Positions 51,012-61,287 of a stretch of DNA of 64,000 nt are shown here, piece after piece; position 1 is the stretch's first letter; every line of letters starts with the position of its first letter. Origin of the DNA: Stratiolaelaps scimitus (lineage: Eukaryota; Arthropoda; Arachnida; Mesostigmata; Laelapidae). The stretch covers positions 5,518,001-5,582,000 of the forward strand of contig JABWDB010000008.1 in the NCBI GenBank assembly GCA_019614645.1. Reading direction: 5' to 3'. The notes under the pieces were generated by a model that saw only the letters and a program-made list of their open reading frames with translations, was not told the DNA's origin and ran no database searches. The position numbers and the translations under genes are program-made.

Positions 51012-53917
51012 CATGAGTAAACGTTGTGTGTTTATCCGTAAACTTACAGGTGGCGAGATCTCGATGATCTCCGGCATACGCAGAGGCAAAGGCCCTGCAT
51101 CGTTATCTGGAGTCGCAAGCTCAGCCGGATCTACTTCGTTCTCGTCCCGCCGGGACGGAGCTCCACGGTGAAGTTCAATAGGCACCACGTCAACCTCATG
51201 AGGCGCTTCTACTTTTGGCTGCTGTTCCTGCTGGACGATAAGCGAGTGTAGTTCAAGGCCCAAACGCCGGTGTGGTTCTGGTTCCGGCTCTGGCGGCTCC
51301 CCGAGATCTAGCAATCCTCCGGGTCCAAATAACTCGAGTGCCTTTTCGACTGTCTCAACCAAAGCGGAGGTCTTCTGACTCTCGACCACCGGCGGAGGTA
51401 GAACTGGACACGGATCGTTTAACGGGAGCGCCCCTGGATCCACCGTCGTCAACCACGTCTGAACCTAGAATTTCGTTCACCAGGCCATTATTATTATTAC
51501 TATTACTCCTAAAAAAATGTCTTATTCAAGCTTCAGAGCGGTCAATATTAAATATCCCTAAGACTCCTTCAGATAGATGCGATATCTACAATAATCGAAT
51601 CCGTTGATAAACCCAGTAGACCCAAACACAAACACACACTGTTCAATTATCATTATAATCGTCCCCGTACCTGTAGCAGCGAACTGCTCGGCGGTTCGGT
51701 GAGATGCAATGGCAGCAATGGTTGCGGCGACAGCTCGGTGCAAGACTGCACACCTGAATCTGGCGAGACGTGATTATCTTGACAGTCGAGATACACGGGC
51801 TGTTTAAACGATGCCACCGTAGCTGACGGCGGACTGCAGCTATGAGGACTCGACGCTGACGGTACAACGTGCTGGGACGACTTGTTGGGCCGACGATGGG
51901 CCAATTGGCTCCCTAAGGCTGTGGCCTCGATCATCGCCGCATTCGTAATACTGCCGGCGCCATTATTCGTCATATTCACATTATGATGGTTGTTACTGCA
52001 ACTACTACTACTGCTGTTGTTATTGTTATTGTGATGAGTGTGATGGTGGCTATGCACAGAGTGATGATGGCTGAGGATATTATTCAAGACAGGAGGCTCA
52101 TATTGCTGGTGGAGATGATCTTGGTATTGTCCGAACGTTGCTGTTAGAAGAGGCTCGGCTACCACCGGATCAACGATCGGAGAGGCGGACAGGGTACCGT
52201 GGCCAGCAGCTGCAGCAGTAGCAGGATGCATTGGCCGAACGGCATCGGATTGTAAGGGCATCGGCCCTTGGGGCTCCTCGCAATACGACAACGACGCCGA
52301 ACTTCGGCAGGTGGAGCAGCTCGCGCGACTGTTTCGGCGGCTGCGTCCGCTCGACGAGCGACTACCACTGCAACTCTGTAAGCGAGTCAGCGGCAACGAA
52401 GTAAGAGTAAGTTATTATTAAACCCTTTTGTTCAAACGTGACAACCGACAAAATATGATAAATGAATGGACATTTCGGCAAATGGAAGGCATTTTCAAAT
52501 TGGTACAAAAATTTTCTTTTCAATCACACTTGGTCCTGTTCTGTAATAATGTAAGTGCTTGCCTGTCCATTAGAATCTATATTATTATTATTATTATTAT
52601 TATTCAGTTTATGGTTTTACTTACCCCCGAGCAAGAGCAGCTGCTCCGGCTGCTGCCCGAAGCTTCCGACGACCGGGAGCCGGACCTTGATCTGGACGGA
52701 CTCTGTTCTCTTGATGATCTCGACGAATCCTCCTCACTTGAACATCCCCCTCTCGAGTCTACTGCATGACTCCTGCTGACGGCACTCCTGCCGTCGTCAC
52801 CACCGCTACTCCGCGAGCCACGCGAGCTCTCTGAGGCACTTCGACTTTGCCGAGTTCGTCTGCCGGCGGACTCGTTGTCATCCCCGTCAGCGGCCGAATC
52901 GTCTCCCAAGTCCGAGCCGGAGCCCGATGCGGCCTCACTCGCCGATGACGACGATGAAGTCTGTCTTCGGCTTCGTTTACGACCACTTCGCTCCGGGGTA
53001 TTTCGCACTGCCCTCGTATGACGATGTTGGCCTTGCCTTTGTTGCTGCTGATGCTGCGTCTGCGGCTGTTGCCGATGATGGTGATACTGACTCTGTTTCG
53101 GCTCTTCTTGTTGTTGTTGCTGCTGCTGATGCAGATGTCCTGCAGCTTTGCGAATCTTAATCTTGACATTACCATCCCTCTGGATGACAGCCGATGACTG
53201 GAACTGCTGGCGGAGCGACGCCCGCGATTGCTGGGACTCGCGCGAGCAGCTGCTTCTCGAGCAGCTACTCCTTCGTTCGCCGCTACCACAACTGCTGCCT
53301 CGGCTCCGGCTTCGGCTACCGCTGCTGTCACTGTCGCTCGATTCCTCCCCGTCCTCGCTTCGGCTGCTGTCGGCGACCGAGATTCGCCGATTTCGCGCGC
53401 TATTAACGCCCGCACCGCCCGCACCTCCACGTGGATTGGCACGCATCGTGTTCCCGAGCGATGCGAAATCGCGTTCCCCTCGTCCGCTGTTGTTACCGTG
53501 TTGTCCTGCCGCTGATGCTGCAGCAGCAGCAGCACCGTGACCCAGTCCACCAGATCCGTCACCCCCTGTTCCGGCACCGGCCCCAACTCGATGATGGACC
53601 TGCTGATGTTGGTGCTGGTCGGACCGATGCTGGTGGCCACCACCTCGTCCAGTGGTGCTTTCCCTCTGAGCGCGAACGCTTCGTAGGCTCTTTGGTAGGC
53701 TTCTTCGGCTGTGGCCGCTGTGCCGTGATGAGTCATTGTCCTTGTCCGAGGCGTTGTTGTTATTACTGTTGTTGTTATTGTTATTGTTGTTGTTGTTATC
53801 GTTGTCGGACGAATTCGAGTTGGAGGAATCTTCGGAGCAACTGGACTCGCCACCGGTCGACGACGACGACGAGGCGGACGACACCGGGCAGCATTGGCCG
53901 GCTGCGAGGTAGTCCAT
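42339..53917 (-). CDS. ash1: Histone H3K36 methyltransferase Ash1/ASH1L, nine coding exons
   Basis: Trithorax-group chromatin regulator that methylates H3K36 and counters Polycomb silencing. Exons on the - strand: 53923-52625 (first ATG 53917), 52375-51671, 51458-51048, 50732-48627, 48425-46664, 46449-46299, 45935-44245, 43876-43035 (or 43025), 42722-42339. All junctions have GT/AG and the phases agree, for about 3,110 residues; human ASH1L is 2,969 and Drosophila Ash1 about 2,226. The order AWS, SET, post-SET, bromodomain, PHD and BAH is exactly that of Ash1. The N-terminal two thirds is low-complexity, with AT-hook-like motifs. Upstream of AWS is [11 protein letters not shown], the conserved segment that in Ash1 holds an FxLP-type MRG15-binding motif (family knowledge). 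The last junction is uncertain. A 5' non-coding exon must lie further upstream because 53923 follows an acceptor. Confidence 0.93.
43025..43876 (-). CDS. ash1: ash1 exon 8: PHD finger and BAH domain
   Basis: The PHD finger (43850-43710) has a C4HC3 pattern: DCLC, KCAVC, FFHERC, KCASC. The BAH domain (about 43580-43140) starts [14 protein letters not shown] and includes [40 protein letters not shown] and [11 protein letters not shown]. The 3' end is uncertain. ACGAAA|GTCAAT at 43035 keeps the long last exon in frame; GTAG|GTTTCT at 43025 would give a stop right after the junction. Confidence 0.9.
44245..45935 (-). CDS. ash1: ash1 exon 7: AWS, SET, post-SET and bromodomain
   Basis: Contains [20 protein letters not shown], the AWS cysteines ([24 protein letters not shown]) and the SET core: [20 protein letters not shown], the AdoMet/catalytic [13 protein letters not shown] and ELSYDYNF. 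Post-[16 protein letters not shown] follows. After a Lys-rich linker comes the bromodomain (about 44590-44260: [50 protein letters not shown]). All SET catalytic motifs look intact. The acceptor is TTTTTCAG at 45936; the upstream MAFFS is intron sequence. Confidence 0.95.
46299..46449 (-). CDS. ash1: ash1 exon 6: basic linker before the catalytic region
   Basis: 151 bases; first codon completed from exon 5 (g|tt). Encodes [17 protein letters not shown] and [20 protein letters not shown], then LFADD, matching the basic KxGLx(S/A)D segment that precedes the AWS region in Ash1 proteins. Confidence 0.85.
46664..48425 (-). CDS. ash1: ash1 exon 5: Lys/Glu-rich with AT-hook
   Basis: 587 codons plus one base. 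AT-hook core KRGRGRPPK near 48050 is followed by a helix ([20 protein letters not shown]). A repetitive Lys/Asp stretch comes next ([37 protein letters not shown]), then [18 protein letters not shown] and a His/Arg end. Ends GAAG|GTAAGA. Confidence 0.85.
48627..50732 (-). CDS. ash1: ash1 exon 4: large acidic, Ser/Thr-Pro-rich
   Basis: 702 codons, phase 0. An N-terminal half full of SP/TP sites ([16 protein letters not shown]) leads to long Asp/Glu tracts (about 50100-49600). A basic, Ser-rich end follows, with RRFR-like clusters and [21 protein letters not shown] + strand frame of 270 codons at 48475-49287 is its shadow. Confidence 0.8.
50966..51004. repeat. (TA)n microsatellite in ash1 intron 3
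   Basis: About 35 bases of TA repeat close to the exon 3 donor, within a short intron of about 315 bases. Confidence 0.9.
51048..51458 (-). CDS. ash1: ash1 exon 3: acidic/Pro-rich
   Basis: 137 codons, starting [13 protein letters not shown] after GGTTCAG and ending at CACCT|GTAAGT, phase 0. Contains [20 protein letters not shown], a possible amphipathic helix, and a Pro-Glu repeat. Confidence 0.75.
51671..52375 (-). CDS. ash1: ash1 exon 2: His/Asn/Ser-rich
   Basis: 235 codons between TTACAG and CTACAG|GTACGG, phase 0 at both ends. Contains a histidine run ([13 protein letters not shown]) and an Asn/Ser run. No domain. Confidence 0.75.
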
Positions 53918-53923
53918 CACCAC
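52625..53923 (-). CDS. ash1: ash1 exon 1 (first coding): Ser/Asn/Gln-rich
   Basis: Follows TTTTTCAG. ATG six bases in, with context GTGGTGATGG, begins [14 protein letters not shown]. The exon is dominated by Ser, Asn, His and Gln runs and RS-type repeats and ends CSG|GTAAGT in phase 0. The long competing open frames on both strands (for example 53853-52759 on -) are side effects of the biased codons. Confidence 0.75.
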
Positions 53924-53929
53924 CTGAAA

Positions 53930-56900
53930 AATGCGCACAGGGGTAACAAGAACATTGACGATTACTGCCGAACTCCCAGATGTACAGAAGTGCTCAGGGA
54001 CTTGGCAAAGGTGGAGGGATATAGCTGAGTTTCATGTACCTATGAGGTTCGCTATTACGCTGCAAGCACAATGGCAAGTATCGCAGCAACGAAATAATAT
54101 TTGAGCGGTTTTTTAGAATACGGAACGAGCACTTAAATCCTAACAAGGGTTTTCAGGTGAAATAATAGTTGTCCAACTAATTGACAAAGGTCATCTAAGC
54201 GAAACGTAAACGACAACGACCTTAACATTTTGGCAACAGCGGTGTTCACACTGCGGTGTAATTCGAAATGCTTGCCACCTGACCACATGTGCATAGCATA
54301 GCATACCACAACTCTCTGTGGGCGAAGATAATTTGGCGACCTCAGTGGTAACCTTTCGTTTCTCATTTGGTAGTGTACGTATTTAGAATTAAAATACACA
54401 TAGTTCGATCGATAGATGATGCTTCTGTTTGTGAAGTGGCCCTATCAGCAGGAAATGAAATTGAGGCTGCTCAATCCTACGGGCGACACACGGACGGACA
54501 TATCAAGATGGTGGGCAAAACGATTGTTGTCATAGAATAAAATCTGTAAGATGTCTGTTAAGATGGGCAAGCAATATGTTGTTGCAGATTTGAATCGGAT
54601 ACCCCAAACCAATCATATCACAGGAGCTCCTCAAAGCGTTGGAACACCTCCAGAAACAGAGCGCTCGGCTTCTCAGAAGCAGGACATATCATACCCCAGG
54701 TGGACGGCCTCTCGGCCTTTACCGTCTCCCCAATCAGCTTCACATATATATGCTACTTGCACATCGGGCTTGACCTATTTCCGCCCCCCCACATCTCTTT
54801 CTTTTTCTCTCTCTGTATATACATATATATATAGTCATTTTTCTCTCCTCGTATTCTTATGTGCGTCTTGACACCGGCATCGCGCCTTCAGACAATTAGA
54901 GTTAGGGCGATGGCAAGACACCCTACTGAAATCGAGCGAGTAGAATAGTTGCCAGAGATGAACTATCGCATTTATTAGTAGTTCATCAGAGGTTAACCAG
55001 ACGACGATGATGATGACACGCAGATTTGCCCTCACTCAATCGCGTCCAGCGGCACCGCCAGCGCGATCGACCGTCGCGTCAATCGCGACCCTCTTAGTCT
55101 CAGCGTATTCTCAGCCGTCTCACAACAACAGGAGCAACGGCAGCGAAAATGACGCTCGTGATACCCACACCAGGATCGCCAGCAGTATCGAAGCAAGCAG
55201 CAGTCCGCTCTGTCTAATCCATCCTGTCTGCACCGGCAGCCTCAAAACGCCTCTAGGATCAGCAACACTAATAGCCGCCACCGCCGCAGCAGCAGCAGCA
55301 GCACCAACGACAGCAAGGGCTACCGCCAGCACAGAGCGCTGCTAAGAAGGCTAAATGCGCTGAGATCGAAACGGCGGCAGTTATAGCAGCAACCCAACGA
55401 AGCGAAGTCGCAGCAGCTGAACGAACAGCAAGAGTAGCAGTGTATCAGGCGTATCAGTGACAGGCCGACGAGGTCGTCCGTGCGTCGGCAGCAGCAGAGC
55501 GGGCCGCTGTACGCAGGCGCCATCCGGGGGCCACTGCTCTGCTCGCACTTTGACGGATACGGACGACACTCAGATACAGACGACACCAGAATCGCGAGCG
55601 GCCGCGGCCGCGACGGCGGCCGCCGCCGGCCACAACAGCGGCAAGGACAGCGGCAGTTGTATGACGAACGTTACAGCAACGGTGGCGTTCAATGGCGGCA
55701 AAAGTAACAGCAACACCTACGGCTGCAACGGCGCCAGCAGGAGGAGAGCCGATGCTGTCTACCACCCGCTCTCTCACTACCGCTAGCGGCGGCGGCGGCG
55801 GCGGCGTAGCGGCAACAGTCACTTCGGTGGTACCCCGTTCGTATCGGACACATCCGTTCGATGTCGCCAGGACGGCCGACTCACACACGCGCTCGCCGTT
55901 GTTGCCGCTGCTGCCGCTGTTGTTGTCGTCGCTTTGCTGTTGTTGTTGCTGTTGTTGTTGTTGTTGTCGGGGTGCCGACACCGGTGTTGGGCAGCGCCAA
56001 ACGAGGCGAACCTCTTGGTGTTGCTGCGCTCGGATCGTTCGACCGCGGTTGACGAGCAGCAGCTGCAGCAGCAGAGGGACAGAAGCACAGCAACGCGAAT
56101 GGTGGACGATGGACAGCACGAAGAGAACGATGATGGTCACCATCACGGATGGTGATCTATCCCTCTTCGGATGTCTTAATGTATATTAAGTCGTACAGCG
56201 AAGGAGAAAGGGCTAACTAATTGAACAACTTGGACAATGTTCGAGTATTTTGGTATAATATTATTACTAATTGATAATCCCTTTTGTTTTCGTTGCAGCG
56301 GCGACGGCGGCTGCCAATATATGCTGACCTTAGTGATACCGTGGGGTGTCACTAGAAAATCGAATTTTCATAGGACATCTCATATGGATGCTGTAGCCAA
56401 TTTATTATGAATAAAAATAATAAAAGAGGATATTATTATTTATTTCTTTAATATAAGCCGATCAATTTATTTTAACTCGGCGGCATTGGTGATTAGTGGA
56501 CATGAAGGCGGAGTGTATTCCGCTTGCGTTGTTTACTAGCCCCCCACACGTTTTTTTTAAAAACACTGCTGGACAATCCACACGTTTGACTCTTAATTAA
56601 ATTAATTCAACAGACAATAATTGACAAGCATAATAGGTCGGGGAGATCGAAAGGCAACGACTTGTCGATTCCAATTGACAAATACGGCACAATGATCATA
56701 ATAACGAAACATGAGTTACACGAACAAAGTAAATTTTCCACTCCCAACACTTATCGTCCACGGTACAACTGCTTTCGGCATTGCTTCATAAGACGGACCC
56801 CATTTTAAATGCAACCGTGCAGCGGTAGGGATCGAACCCGTGCACCTAGGCGTCTTCTCCGATTTTGCAAGGCGCACACGAATGCATCTCGCTATATAGT

Positions 56901-59900
56901 TCCACGGCCAGGCTAATCTGATAGGTAATCAACACATCGGATGAAATTCGGACATCCACATTTAGAGAGACAAACCAAAGTAAAAACAGCGGTTGCAGCA
57001 GCAGCAATAACAGACAAACGCAAAAACCGTTCAATGCAGCACATGATACGCAAACCGAAAATCATGATCAGAACAACTTGATCCCATAACATGACGACGA
57101 CATAGCGCTCTGTACAATTCGAGAGCCGGGGAGATGAGCGCGGCGTGACCAACAATAGCAGCAAGCCAGCGAAAATTAACATAGACAACTATAGGCATAA
57201 GTAGTAATAACACTGTCGTTTGATTCGATTTAGGTCGTCGTATGTCGACAATTTTCCCGAAAAATCCCTCAACAATCATTTACTATCCGAGCGCCCATCG
57301 GCCGACGATGAAAAGCATATATGGCGAGGCTATCTCTCACTGGCAGAGCAATACGCAGAGAGACCAACAACGGGAGACGGGCATCGGCCAGCTCTGTCGG
57401 ATATCCGAGTATCTTCTCTCACATAATCAATTTCAGTAACAGTAAATAGACAAGAAAAATCGATCGCGAAACACAAGTCACTCGAGAACCATTGCCAGCG
57501 TCGTTGTCATCGGCGCTGCCGTTGAAGCAGCATCACACCCATCCGAAATTAGCTCCATAATCTGCTCGCTGCTGCTGCTGCTGCTGTATGCATACACCGA
57601 TATAGATCGATACATATATACATCGATAGATAGAGTCTACGCAACGAATAAACACAATCCGCATCTGCCGCTGCTGCCGCCGCCACCGTCATCGCTGTCG
57701 AACTATATGAATGAAACGGACGTTTATCATCACCGAGGAATCGACGCAATAGAACAAGCGGTCAACGGGCCACCAGCCGTAACAGCAGCAGCATCGGAAT
57801 ATATATATATATATATACACGTCTGTACACGCACCCTTGTCGATACAATATTCCCTCCAGAGATCTCACAGTATCAGTTGTCGTCGTTGTCGTTATTGTT
57901 GTCGTGCTCGCCATAATATTGTTGTACTGGCAGCAGAAAGAAAGCGCGAACACTACAACTCGTCAAAAAGAGGACGACAGGAGACACTCGGAGCAGAGCA
58001 GGCCAAAACATGATTTTCTCTCTCGTCAGGTTCGCACAACGTATACTTGATCATCCATGCACTTGCACTTACATATATATATATATATGTATGTATGTAC
58101 ATATATACATATGTATATGCACACATTGTATTAACAATTGATATGTCTATGTCAACTGTTCACACCCGGCTGGGCAAACGAAATAAACAACATGTACACA
58201 TACATGTTTACATATAAATATATATATATATATATGCGTATATATCCGGATGAGCCAAACAGGCTCCGCTGGTGGATTCTTTATTGGGCGCGTTGCGCCC
58301 AGCATCCCCTCTCGACGAGAGCGGGAAACCAAGAGCTGAACTCGCACGCTGCAGCAGCATCAAAACCGAACGAATGTATATACATATATGTATATATATA
58401 TATATATTGATAAACTCAGGCACGGCAGAAGGGCTTGAAATCGTTCGCGTGTTCAGATTTTCGGCAGAATCCAGCGAAATTCAGTATCAACTGATCGAGT
58501 TGTCCCGCCGCCAAACGCTGCGATATATCGCCAAGCATTGTGCTGCATGTGTGCAGTTCGGGTGAGCACGACCAATCATTAAACTAATCATAAGTTGTAG
58601 CATGACAAATTTTGACATGGTTCCGATACCATGCGGCAATTGACCATTGCTTAGGCACACCTGGCGCGCCGAGATCGCGCCGGTCTTCGTTGATGTTCAG
58701 CAAATGTGTGCGTGTGTGTGTGTCTGTGTGCTTCCATTGTACGTATCCCTCCCGAAGAGTATGGAGAGGTTGAGCTAGAATTGCATCGACGTTCCTGCCG
58801 CCGCCGCCGCCGCCGCCACCACCACTACCACCGTATCACCCCGTTGTCGTCGAAATCAAAACTGTCCACAATGAATGTGCGATGATGTTACGATCATGGG
58901 GAGACTGCGTTGCCTGCTTAGCTATTGCATAGCGGGCCGATACGATGCCGAATCGTAACCTGCCTTGCTGTTCGCCTACCTGGAGCACACACTACAGCCG
59001 CGGTAGCAGCCTCCTCGGCACAAACACACAGTGTTTCACACTAGTGCGAAAAAAAAAGCTCACCTCACGTAGAAAAGACTCCGCTGCACACCCGCGGATA
59101 CGTGCGTCCGGCGGGTTTCACCGAGATTTTAGGTCCCTGCCACGATGGGTATCCATTTGGGTGATCACTGACACCGATGTTCCGACATTACTTTCCGATA
59201 CTCGGCGACAATCGGCCACTATCACTGCTACAGCACTCCACAGCTCACCATCACAAAACACACACTCGCAATTACACCAACAGGAGCAGCAGCAGCAGCA
59301 GCGGCCGCAGCAGCAGCAACACCAGTGCTCGCATCCTATCCTACAAAAGTGGCCGTAGTATAAGTACTCATAACAAACACAGCAGCAGCAGGAGCAAAAG
59401 CAGCACTCCGGGCTTCCGAGCAGAAAGCCAGCAGCTCGCTGTTACCGCTGCCATCGTCGTCGGCCAGCCGTGAGCTCCGCCGAGGAAGGACCCGCTTAGC
59501 GGCATAATGTCCCCGTAGGCCATGGAAAAAATTCGAGCTGGCGTCAACGCCGCGAAATATGTGAAAGGTTCGATTTCGAGAACGTCTCGCCGGGCGTCGA
59601 TCTCGCGTATGACAACGTTGGGGGAATTTCTCGCGACGTCACCGGGCTGCTCATCGCCGTTTGATTTCATCGACGCCTCGCGATATCGCTCATCGTTACG
59701 ATGCGGCTAAACGGGGCCGACACGACTCGTCATAGGCTGGCCATTGGAACTAGATTGTCGGGCGGCGAGGCAGCTCGGACCGCGGCACAACGCAGCTGAC
59801 TGGCTCGGTGTTCGAGCGGTATCGCTGCGCCCCAGCCATAGACACACACACATATATATATCTATATATATATATATATACGAGAAGAGACGTTGGACGA

Positions 59901-60200
59901 GATTTCAAAACACAAATGGAGTAGTAGTATTCTATCTATGTATCTATGTATTTATCTATCCGTAGTGCTATCACTACCGCTAGTGTTCTATGAGAGTTTG
60001 GCTGTGTCTGCGTGTCTGTCAGAGTGGAGAGTATATGCATTAGAACGAAAAACGGCCGTGCGATTGGGCTCGTAGTGGAGACCAGTGTCGAGGTGAGAGT
60101 TCACCACCGAGTGAGAAGTACTAAGGCAAATGTATGAGGGCCGACAAAGGAAAGAACAAAGCATCTCGAACGGGCCTGCAAGTTGCGTCGTTTATTGAGG
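53930..60200. promoter_or_regulatory. Divergent ash1 / fizzy-related interval with trinucleotide repeats
   Basis: Lies between the first coding exons of two divergently transcribed genes and must hold the ash1 5' non-coding exon(s) and probably both promoters. Notable tracts: CAG/CAA/TTG-rich 55030-56100, CTG 57567-57587, CCG/CCA 58799-58830, CAG 59283-59330. Long open frames here (for example 55454-56146 on -) are repeat-driven, with Gln, Ala or Leu runs depending on frame. A + strand acceptor-like TTTTCGTTGCAG at about 56299 with AATAAA at 56409 hints at a + strand transcript, unproven. Confidence 0.5.
56745..56912 (-). repeat. tRNA-derived SINE, copy 3
   Basis: On the - strand: ATGCATTCGTGTGCGCC, ATCGGAGAAGACGCC, GGTGCACGGGTTCGATCCCT and GGGGTCCGTCTTATGAAGCA, then the block ending GTTGTACCGTGGACG, in the same order as copy 1. 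The 3' hairpin is not preserved here. Lies in the ash1-fizzy-related interval. Confidence 0.8.
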
Positions 60201-60248
60201 TGCCAGCTTGCAGGGCGGCGGCAACGGTGAGGCACAACTGAATAACGC

Positions 60249-60273
<25 letters not shown>
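60249..60273. repeat. (CAG)n tract in the fizzy-related 5' region
   Basis: About eight CAG units, probably upstream of or within the 5' non-coding exon of the fizzy-related gene. Confidence 0.8.
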
Positions 60274-60280
<7 letters not shown>

Positions 60281-60835
60281 AAAATTAAGAATATTTCGAG
60301 CTGTTGCGATAGTCGGTCAGTCGATTAGCTGTTCGCAGGTCAGCCAGGTTGCGTTCGCATCCGACGTATAGATCATATTTACGAAGTGTATGTTGTCATC
60401 GATAGAGACCCACTCTGCTCTGATTGCCTCAACGCCGTCTGCCTAAATAAAGAAGGTGTTATACTATCGTGTGCAATGTGTGCGCGCCCGCTGTGCTGTT
60501 AGTGTTCATGGAGCGAGCCTTCACGATGTTGCCAAGCCACACTGAATCCGGACAGCATTTTGAAAGTACAAAAAGTGGCTGTCCAGTTTCGGGCAACTAG
60601 AATCTGTAGTCCGTCGACGAGCGGATACGATGCCCCTGGCTCTGCTTAGCGCTTGGCAAAATTGTCGGCCCAATAATTCGACTGATAACAGTAGATATAT
60701 TGAACCATTCATTCCGTTCAGTTGTGCGTAGTTGTTGGTTCGTTTGTTACTTGGTGGAATCCTGCATCAGGGGTAAGTTCGAGCTCGGACTTCGGAAACT
60801 TGCTAACTTGGTTGACTGACCAACCAGGGCTGGGT

Positions 60836-60905
60836 TCCGTAGCTCAGCTGGTCCAGGACTAGTGTGACTGACGATTTGTCCAGTGTTCGTGGCTTGCATG
60901 TTCCA
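60836..60905 (+). repeat. Decayed tRNA-like sequence with intact A box
   Basis: GGTTCCGTAGCTCAGCTGGT contains a perfect A box (TAGCTCAGCTGG). The expected B box is only weakly present (GTGTTCGTGGC), and I see no closed cloverleaf. Lies in the 5' intron of the fizzy-related gene. Confidence 0.35.
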
Positions 60906-61029
60906 TGACTTACTTATCTTTCTCTCTCTCTCGCTCTCTCTGTTTGTGTGATCTGAAAAAGGCAGTTAGACGTTCTGGTGGTGCTTGCTGGTGGAGCGAA
61001 GCTGCGTTAGCTGCGAGTAGCGCTGAACA

Positions 61030-61287
61030 ATGGAACTTGAGTACGAGAAGCGGCTGGCCTACTCGCCACGCAAGCTCGAGGGTCCCGATCGGATGATTCC
61101 ACCCCGGGCGAACGCTCGATGGCAGTTGAATTTCGACGCGAGTCCACGAGAACAAAATGAAAATGTCTACTCATGTTTATTAAGGAACGAGCTGCTGGGA
61201 GAGAATATTGAGGATGTAAAACAATCGACGCCACCCCAGCGCCTCTTCAACTATCACAACCGATATAACAAGCACGACCCAAATCAG
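61030..61287 (+). CDS. fzr: Fizzy-related / Cdh1 (FZR1), APC/C activator, first coding exon
   Basis: Substrate-recognition coactivator of the anaphase-promoting complex in late mitosis, G1 and endocycles. This exon gives the first 86 residues, ending AATCAG|GTAGGT in phase 0. Seen: the start MELEYEKRL, the C-box DRMIPPRA (consensus DR-F/Y-IP-x-R, binds the APC/C), NARWQLNFDASP, and YSCLLRNELLGENIEDVK, collinear with animal Fzr/Cdh1. The WD40 propeller is not in the window. A 5' non-coding exon likely ends at 60772 (CAGGG|GTAAGT), with the coding exon beginning at 60966 after GGCAG. Divergent from ash1. Confidence 0.92.

Noticed and set aside
52759..53853. 364-codon second - strand frame within ash1 exon 1
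   Set aside because: Overlaps the Ser/Asn-rich Ash1 frame, which alone connects to exon 2 in phase. Codon bias of low-complexity sequence opens the other frames.
55454..56146. 230-codon - strand frame (and several + strand frames) at 55.0-56.2 kb
   Set aside because: Driven by CAG/TTG and CGG repeats; frames on both strands are open for the same reason, and the translations are homopolymer-like without a domain.
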